Positions 25,097 to 29,482 of a DNA stretch of 29,482 nucleotides are shown here, piece after piece. The DNA comes from Cytophagales bacterium (lineage in GTDB: Bacteria > Bacteroidota > Bacteroidia > Cytophagales > Cyclobacteriaceae): contig DAHVFH010000162.1 in assembly GCA_027317105.1 (NCBI GenBank), positions 1 through 29,482 of the forward strand. The letters are read 5' to 3'. The position numbers and the translations under genes were made by a program. Positions within the stretch are counted from its first letter, which is position 1. Every line of letters begins with the position of its first letter. The notes below the pieces were generated by a model. The model was not told the DNA's origin and did no database searches. It worked only from the letters and a program-made list of their open reading frames with translations.

Positions 25097-26335
25097 TCAA
25101 CGAAGAAATCCAACTATTATTTTTTCGATAATGTCACAGCATTCATGCACCTGCTCTTCGGTAATGACCAAGGGAGGTGCAAGGCGAATAATATTGCCGT
25201 GTGTGGGTTTAGCCAACAACCCGTTTTCGGCCAACTTCAAACAAATATTCCAAGCTGTTTGGCTGTCTTCCGTATCATTGATCACAATGGCATTCAGCAA
25301 TCCTTTGCCTCGCACAAGCGTGATTAATTCTGTTTTCTTTTTTAAAGCATTCATCCTATGGCGGAATACAACGCCCATACGTTCTGCGTTCTCGGCAAGT
25401 TTTTCGTCTTTTACTACTAGCATTGCTTCAACCACTACCGCTGCGGCCAATGGATTGCCGCCAAAGGTAGATCCGTGTTCCCCTGGTTTTATCACCAGCA
25501 TGATTTCATCATCGGCTAACACCAACGAAATCGGCAACACACCGCCTGACAAGGCTTTACCTAAAATCAAAAGATCGGGACGAACGTTTTCATGATCGCC
25601 AGCCAACATTTTGCCTGTGCGTGCAATGCCAGTTTGGATTTCGTCCATCATCAACAGCACATTGTTTTGTTTGCAAAGCTTCTCCGCTGCTTTCAGGTAA
25701 CCATCTTGCGGCACATATACACCGGCTTCACCTTGAATGGGCTCGATCCATAGCCCACAGACATTTTTGTTGGTTAATGCTTTTTCTAACGCACTGATAT
25801 CATCATAATTAACGATTTCAAAACCAGGCATGAATGGCCCGAAATTTTTTGTGGCCAAGGAATCATTGGACGCGGAGATAATCGCAGTTGTGCGGCCATG
25901 AAAATTATTCTTCACGGCAACAATAATAGCTTTGTTCGCTTCAATTCCTTTTTTGGTATAACCCCATTTGCGGGCGAGTTTGATGGCAGTTTCATTGGCT
26001 TCGGCACCGCTGTTCATGAACAAGGCTTTGTTGTAACCGAATGTCTCGCAAACAAACTTTTCGGCAAGGCCTAGTTTGTCGTTATAAAAAGCGCGTGAAG
26101 TAAGGGTGAGTTCTTTAGCTTGATCGATTAAAGTGTTAATAATTCGCGGATGACAATGACCCTGGTTGACGGCACTATAGGCGGATAGAAAATCATAATA
26201 ACGTTTGCCATCTACATCCCACAAAAAGACACCTTCTCCTTTGGTAAGAACAACCGGTAGGGGGTGATAGTTGTGGGCGCCATATTTTTCTTCGAGTGCA
26301 ATGGCTTCTTGGCCGGATGTAATGGTAGCAAGCAT
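25097..26335 (-). CDS. rocD: Ornithine aminotransferase
   Basis: Transfers the delta-amino group of ornithine to 2-oxoglutarate, giving glutamate-5-semialdehyde for proline/arginine metabolism. The 412-residue sequence is a class III PLP enzyme: YHPLPVVLTKGEGVFLWDVDG at the N terminus, NSGAEANETAIKLAR (PLP phosphate), NNFHGRTTAIIS, WIEPIQGEAGVYVP, MMDEIQTGIARTG with Asp231 and Gln234, and the Schiff-base Lys260 in LILGKALSGG. EHGSTFGGNPLA follows. Every expected block is present and the length is typical. A TAAATTTG box on the minus strand at 26377-26370 is a plausible -7 element. Confidence 0.95.
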   Translation of the reverse strand: MLATITSGQEAIALEEKYGAHNYHPLPVVLTKGEGVFLWDVDGKRYYDFLSAYSAVNQGHCHPRIINTLIDQAKELTLTSRAFYNDKLGLAEKFVCETFGYNKALFMNSGAEANETAIKLARKWGYTKKGIEANKAIIVAVKNNFHGRTTAIISASNDSLATKNFGPFMPGFEIVNYDDISALEKALTNKNVCGLWIEPIQGEAGVYVPQDGYLKAAEKLCKQNNVLLMMDEIQTGIARTGKMLAGDHENVRPDLLILGKALSGGVLPISLVLADDEIMLVIKPGEHGSTFGGNPLAAAVVVEAMLVVKDEKLAENAERMGVVFRHRMNALKKKTELITLVRGKGLLNAIVINDTEDSQTAWNICLKLAENGLLAKPTHGNIIRLAPPLVITEEQVHECCDIIEKIIVGFLR

Positions 26336-26369
26336 GGAATCTTTGTTTAGATCTGAAATTATCGGGGAT

Positions 26370-26377
26370 CAAATTTA
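26370..26377 (-). promoter_or_regulatory. Candidate -7 box of rocD
   Basis: On the minus strand, TAAATTTG is an exact match to TAnnTTTG, 34 nt before the ATG at 26335. No TTG lies at the preferred -33 position, so only the -7 element supports it. Confidence 0.35.
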
Positions 26378-26420
26378 CCCAATACGGGGTTGAAAGCCTA
26401 ACCGAAACTGGGAATTAGAA

Positions 26421-26897
26421 TCAGTTGCTTTTCTTTTCGAGCTCGCTAATCATCGGTATGCTTTCAAGGATGTTAGTCCTTACCTGACTCTGTAAATACC
26501 ATTCAATTTGGTAAAACTGAGCAGCGGCTGAAATTCCAATCGATTTTTTCATTTTATTATAATAGCGGGCAATGAGCTTGTCCTGACGGTTCGTCAGCAA
26601 GATGATGTCTTCCATGATGGCTTCTGTTTCATCGGCAGAAAGCTTTGAATAATTTTTTACGTAATTGTTGAGGACTACGAAGCGTTTTTCACCTAGCTTT
26701 TTTCGTTGGCTTTCATAATCTTCGTACATCTTCCAGAACACCTCGCTCTTTGATCCTTCAATTTTCACAAATTCATTTACGATCTCCTTCTTGGGCATGC
26801 CAAACATGCTTTGAAACATTTGTATCTCGTCATTGATTTGAGCAAAAATCGGTGCGGCAAAGAGTATCGCGAGAATCAAGACCAATAGTTTTTTCAT
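26421..26897 (-). CDS. Small secreted helical protein, unknown function
   Basis: The 158-residue protein starts with a clear Sec signal peptide (MKKLLVLILAILFAAPIFAQ), so the mature part of about 138 residues is probably periplasmic. It is predicted to be almost wholly helical and charged: KSEVFWKMYEDYESQRKKLGEKR, LSADETEAIMEDIILLTNRQDKLIARYYNKMKKSIG. The layout recalls small periplasmic helical proteins such as the Spy/CpxP group, but the LTxxQ motif of that group is not obvious, so I do not claim membership. A near-consensus -7 box (TACCTTGG on the minus strand, 26924-26917) lies 20 nt upstream. Confidence 0.7.
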   Translation of the reverse strand: MKKLLVLILAILFAAPIFAQINDEIQMFQSMFGMPKKEIVNEFVKIEGSKSEVFWKMYEDYESQRKKLGEKRFVVLNNYVKNYSKLSADETEAIMEDIILLTNRQDKLIARYYNKMKKSIGISAAAQFYQIEWYLQSQVRTNILESIPMISELEKKSN

Positions 26898-26998
26898 AGC
26901 TTCAATTTTTCAAAATCCAAGGTAGTAATTAATTTGTACCCTAGATAAGCAATTAAAGGAATTCGTTTTTTTTTTAACTTTTAAGAAATGAAATGACC

Positions 26999-27006
26999 TA
27001 ACTTTG
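26999..27006 (+). promoter_or_regulatory. -7 element for the 27024-29254 cluster
   Basis: TAACTTTG exactly matches TAnnTTTG and ends 17 nt before the ATG at 27024. It probably drives the whole cluster, since the following genes overlap or nearly touch. A -33 TTG at the standard spacing is not seen. Confidence 0.5.
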
Positions 27007-27023
27007 TCGGATAATCTGCTGGC

Positions 27024-28412
27024 ATGGAATTTAATTTTGATACCCTTAAAAGAACCTTTGAGCGACTGACCACTGTAAGCTTGTGGGATCGATTATTTAA
27101 TTGGGGAAAGATCAAATCGCAGCTAATTGAAGCGAACGGGGAGTTGCAAAGACTTCTTTCGAAAGCGGAGATAGTAAAGACTGAAAACAGCAAGTTGGAG
27201 AATTCCAATTCGCTCGAAAAATCGTTAAATTTTAGCCTTCAACAAACCGTCAGCCGTTTGGACGCTGAGAATTCTGCTCTGAAAGTTTCAAATGAATTTT
27301 TATTGAAAGAAAAAGAAGAGCGTGTTAAAGAAATATCCTCACTTTCCACGGAAAACAAAAACTATCTGCGCAGGGGGAGAGAACTGTCGGATGAACTTTC
27401 AGTTGTCAAAAATAATTTGGAGCGAAATGAAAATGATTTTAAAAGAACCAAAGAACAACTCACCCAGCTTCAATCGGCAGAAGAGCATCGCAAAAGCGAT
27501 TATGAAAAGTCGGTTTCTTCCTTGAACCAGATCCAACAAAAGTTACAACGCGACCGTGAAGAAGAAGTGGATAGAAGAAATCGTATAGAAATAGAGCGCA
27601 TCAAAAAATTAAAGGAAACATGGTCGGCTCATGAAGCCAATGTAAAGGGCAGAATTAAAGCGATCTGCAATCGGCATGGCGTAGATTATATTGAAAAAGT
27701 ACCCTTCAGAGGAAGCCCGGATAATACGATCAAAATAAAGGATGAGTTCATTGTGTTCGATGCGAAAAGCCCGGCCAACGATGATCTTTCTAATTTTCCC
27801 TCTTACATCAAGAATCAGACCGAGAGCGTAAGCAAATACATGAAGGAGGAAGGTGTGAGACGCGAAGTTTTCTTGGTTGTTCCTACCAATGCCCTGGAAT
27901 TGTTGGGTCAGTATGAATACAAATTACCAGACTATGTCGTGTATGTAATCGCGATCGATTCTTTGGAACCAATAATTTTATCGCTCCAGAAAATTGAGGA
28001 TTATGATTTCGTGGATCAGTTGAGTCCGGAAGAACGCGAAAACATCTGTCGCGTAATCGGCAAATTTGTTCATCTTTCGAAAAGAAGAATTCAGATTGAC
28101 GGATTCTTTGCCAAACAATTTTTTGAACTGGTTTATCGCAGTGAAGCGGATCTGCCAAAAGATATTCTTGAAAAGGTGGTAGAATTTGAAAGATCGGAAA
28201 AGCTCAATCCACCGATAGAAAAAAGAGCGAAGCAAATTAACCTGCGCGAATTGGAATTGGATAACGACAAAATAAATAGCGAAGCCAACCAAAAAGGAAT
28301 CCTGACACCAGATGCCTTGCTCTCCAAGGAAATTAATAAACTGCCTCTTTATACCGCACAGATTGAAAACCCAAAAAATACAGATCAGGCTGATTTATTT
28401 AACTCAAAATAG
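27024..28412 (+). CDS. Coiled-coil protein with RmuC/PD-(D/E)XK-like core
   Basis: This 462-residue protein lacks a signal peptide. Residues 30-205 are rich in heptad-like Leu/Glu/Lys patterns with no Pro, a long coiled coil. From about 206 a globular domain begins (KGRIKAICNRHGVDYIEKVPF). It then has PDN at 232-234 followed 10 residues later by IVFDAK at 243-248, which fits the Asp...DxK core of PD-(D/E)XK nucleases and resembles the LPDG-x-VIDAK of RmuC. RmuC proteins combine a coiled coil with such a core and affect DNA rearrangement, so a DNA-related role is plausible but inferred. Its stop overlaps the next gene's start (TAGTG at 28410-28414). Confidence 0.65.
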   Translation: MEFNFDTLKRTFERLTTVSLWDRLFNWGKIKSQLIEANGELQRLLSKAEIVKTENSKLENSNSLEKSLNFSLQQTVSRLDAENSALKVSNEFLLKEKEERVKEISSLSTENKNYLRRGRELSDELSVVKNNLERNENDFKRTKEQLTQLQSAEEHRKSDYEKSVSSLNQIQQKLQRDREEEVDRRNRIEIERIKKLKETWSAHEANVKGRIKAICNRHGVDYIEKVPFRGSPDNTIKIKDEFIVFDAKSPANDDLSNFPSYIKNQTESVSKYMKEEGVRREVFLVVPTNALELLGQYEYKLPDYVVYVIAIDSLEPIILSLQKIEDYDFVDQLSPEERENICRVIGKFVHLSKRRIQIDGFFAKQFFELVYRSEADLPKDILEKVVEFERSEKLNPPIEKRAKQINLRELELDNDKINSEANQKGILTPDALLSKEINKLPLYTAQIENPKNTDQADLFNSK

Positions 28413-28621
28413 TGAAGGTAATTTTTAAAAAAGGAAACAGTATGAATGCTTTTTCCTGCATTCGGGATGATGGAACATCTATCTGGATGCAAGCAAATTT
28501 ATTTATGATTGCCCACGACCTTGCCCACTATGCGGTTGAAAAAACCCTGCCACTGAAATTCGGTTTTTATGGCCTGCTGGAAAGTGGATTGCATATTACT
28601 GATTTTGAAAAAAACAGATGA
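28412..28621 (+). CDS. Small protein, likely N-terminal half of a two-ORF gene
   Basis: Encodes 69 residues from GTG 28412, overlapping the preceding stop. Blocks FKKGNSMNAFSCIRDDGTSIWM, FMIAHDLAHYAVEKTLPLK and FYGLLESGLHITDFE match, from memory, the N-terminal half of a Bacteroidota protein of about 150-170 residues that is usually one uninterrupted gene. The HDLxHYxVE block, with paired His and Glu, is its most conserved part. Just before the stop lies A AAA AAC (28609-28615) in the zero frame. A -1 slip there would continue into the next ORF. Without a slip, the ORF ends at TGA 28619-28621. The function of the family is not known to me. Confidence 0.65.
   Translation: MKVIFKKGNSMNAFSCIRDDGTSIWMQANLFMIAHDLAHYAVEKTLPLKFGFYGLLESGLHITDFEKNR
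28609..28615 (+). promoter_or_regulatory. Possible -1 ribosomal frameshift site A AAA AAC
   Basis: The zero frame reads GAA AAA AAC AGA TGA. The heptamer has the X XXY YYZ form in the right phase, and slipping back one base gives CAG ATG ATC and continues into the downstream ORF. The stop codon is two codons after the heptamer. No Shine-Dalgarno-like stimulator or strong downstream hairpin is obvious. The A7 run could equally be a contracted A8. Confidence 0.45.
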
Positions 28622-28872
28622 TCACACCGCAGCAATTACCGAAAGAAGCCATCAAAGCCGAACTCCTTGTAAACCTGATTTTGACCGAACGAAATGACAA
28701 GAAGGAGTTGGCAGATTTTAATGAAGCCTTTAATTTTTCGGCTCGTCAATTAAATCTTCAGGAAGAGAAATTTGATTTTCAACAGATCCACAAGATTCGA
28801 CTTCAATTGAATGAATTGTTAAATCGTTGGAAAGGGTTACTTGTAAACGAATTGATAACATTAAACTGGTGA
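28618..28872 (+). CDS. Small protein, likely C-terminal half of the two-ORF gene
   Basis: Encodes 84 residues from ATG 28618, overlapping the previous stop (ATGA). The beginning, PQQLPKEAIKAELLVNLILTE, and the end, LNELLNRWKGLLVNELITLNW, correspond, from memory, to the second half of the family whose first half is the preceding ORF. It is a helical, mixed-charge domain without catalytic motif that I can identify. It could be made by coupled reinitiation at ATGA, by -1 frameshifting, or not at all if the break is a real mutation. Its stop is 4 nt before the GroES-like gene. Confidence 0.65.
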   Translation: MITPQQLPKEAIKAELLVNLILTERNDKKELADFNEAFNFSARQLNLQEEKFDFQQIHKIRLQLNELLNRWKGLLVNELITLNW

Positions 28873-28876
28873 AACC

Positions 28877-29254
28877 ATGAAAGTCACAGCCGATAATAAA
28901 TTGAAAAAACTCATTGTGGTAGGTGATCGCGTGTTGATTCGCCCAGCCAAAGAATCCGACAAGACCGATAGCGGACTTTACCTTCCACCTGGGGTTCAGG
29001 AAAAGGAAAGGATTCAACGAGGCTATGTGATAAAAGTAGGCCCCGGCTACCCGCTGCCCATGCCTGCCGATGAAGATGATTTATGGAAAGGGAAAGAAGA
29101 TCAGATCAAATACTTACCCTTGCAAGCCCAAGAAGGAGACCTTGCTATTTTTCTTCAGAAAGGGGCGATTGAAGTAATGTATGAAAGTGAGAAATACTTT
29201 ATTGTGCCACAGGCTTCCATTTTAATGCTGGAAAGGGAGGAGGATTTGGGATAG
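28877..29254 (+). CDS. Divergent GroES-like co-chaperonin family protein
   Basis: The 125-residue protein carries a Cpn10 fold signature: LIVVGDRVLIRPAKESDKT, SGLYLPPGV replacing the usual GGIxLP mobile-loop end, then RGYVIKVGPG, and a C-terminal AQEGDLAIFLQ and YFIVPQASILMLE. It is longer than a canonical GroES of about 95 residues because of an insertion after PGYPLPMP. No groEL lies next to it, so it may be a paralogue with a specialised client or an unrelated cofactor-binding role. It is the last gene of the cluster that begins at 27024. Confidence 0.8.
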   Translation: MKVTADNKLKKLIVVGDRVLIRPAKESDKTDSGLYLPPGVQEKERIQRGYVIKVGPGYPLPMPADEDDLWKGKEDQIKYLPLQAQEGDLAIFLQKGAIEVMYESEKYFIVPQASILMLEREEDLG

Positions 29255-29437
29255 AGATCGTTTTGAATGTGATTTTAAAAAGAATGACGGGCAAACCAAC
29301 TTAGATATTCAGAGAATGCATGATCTTGGGAGAGCACGCAGATTCGAAAACCACAGCCGTAAACACAGGTCTTTAGGGTCAATTGCAAAATCGAAATAGT
29401 ATCATGAGTTGCAACAATATTTTCTGATCTTTGAGCT
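29255..29437. other. Spacer before the truncated 3' gene
   Basis: About 180 nt without a convincing gene. A -7-like GATCTTTG lies at 29426-29433, followed after 4 nt by an ATG. I see no terminator hairpin after the GroES-like gene. Confidence 0.3.
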
Positions 29438-29482
29438 ATGGCAAACAACAAAGCACGAAATTATTCGCTCCCTACAATAAAG
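29438..29482 (+). CDS. 5' end of a gene cut by the window edge
   Basis: ATG 29438 opens MANNKARNYSLPTIK and the frame is still open at the last base. The start lies 4 nt after a -7-like box, the same distance as for higB, so a leaderless transcript is possible. The N terminus vaguely resembles the lead-in of some HNH-endonuclease-like proteins, but 15 residues are too few to assign a family. Confidence 0.4.
   Translation, partial: MANNKARNYSLPTIK

Noticed and set aside
28309..29017. Minus-strand open frames across the GroES-like and small-ORF region
   Set aside because: They are antisense to coding sequence with recognisable families and have no features of their own.

Overview
The window looks like chromosome from a member of the Bacteroidota, probably a free-living Cytophagales-like organism. 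Three things support this: a SusC/SusD outer-membrane nutrient-uptake locus, promoters of the Bacteroidota type (TTG about 19 nt upstream of TAnnTTTG), and many genes without a Shine-Dalgarno sequence. I see no rRNA, tRNA, CRISPR array or transposase gene.

Layout. 1-4084: a hairpin repeat, a hemerythrin-like RIC protein, ruvX, def, then a decayed carboxypeptidase-regulatory/beta-lactamase-like gene carrying two nonsense codons and a frameshift. 4314-4963: a HigBA toxin-antitoxin locus whose toxin frame is shifted before its conserved C-terminal motif. 5000-7644: a methionine/glutamine-type aminotransferase and an omega-amidase of the nitrilase family, which plausibly act in one pathway, separated by an opposite-strand DUF4160-DUF2442 pair whose first gene lacks a normal start codon. 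7805-9874: a UbiA-like membrane protein directly followed by a methyltransferase, then thymidine kinase on the other strand. 10046-14552: a conserved unknown protein facing a eukaryotic-type class Ia ribonucleotide reductase operon (nrdB-nrdA, minus strand), with a terminator between them. 15205-15863: rplU-rpmA behind a textbook promoter. 16164-22825: SusC, SusD and two further lipoproteins, closed by a very strong terminator hairpin.

22950-24919 is a decay zone. It holds the scar of a three-domain kinase/M23/class III aminotransferase gene with its middle deleted, an intact secreted lipoprotein, and a frameshifted lipoprotein. Then come rocD (ornithine aminotransferase) and a small secreted protein on the minus strand. 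27024-29254 is a compact plus-strand cluster: a coiled-coil protein with an RmuC/PD-DExK-like core, two overlapping small ORFs, and a divergent GroES-like protein. A truncated gene starts at 29438.

The observation I would check first is at 28609-28615. An in-phase A AAA AAC heptamer sits one codon before the stop of the first small ORF, and a -1 slip there joins the two ORFs into one protein. This is either programmed frameshifting or a homopolymer indel. Because the window holds several broken genes, assembly error must be excluded before biological conclusions are drawn from any of them.
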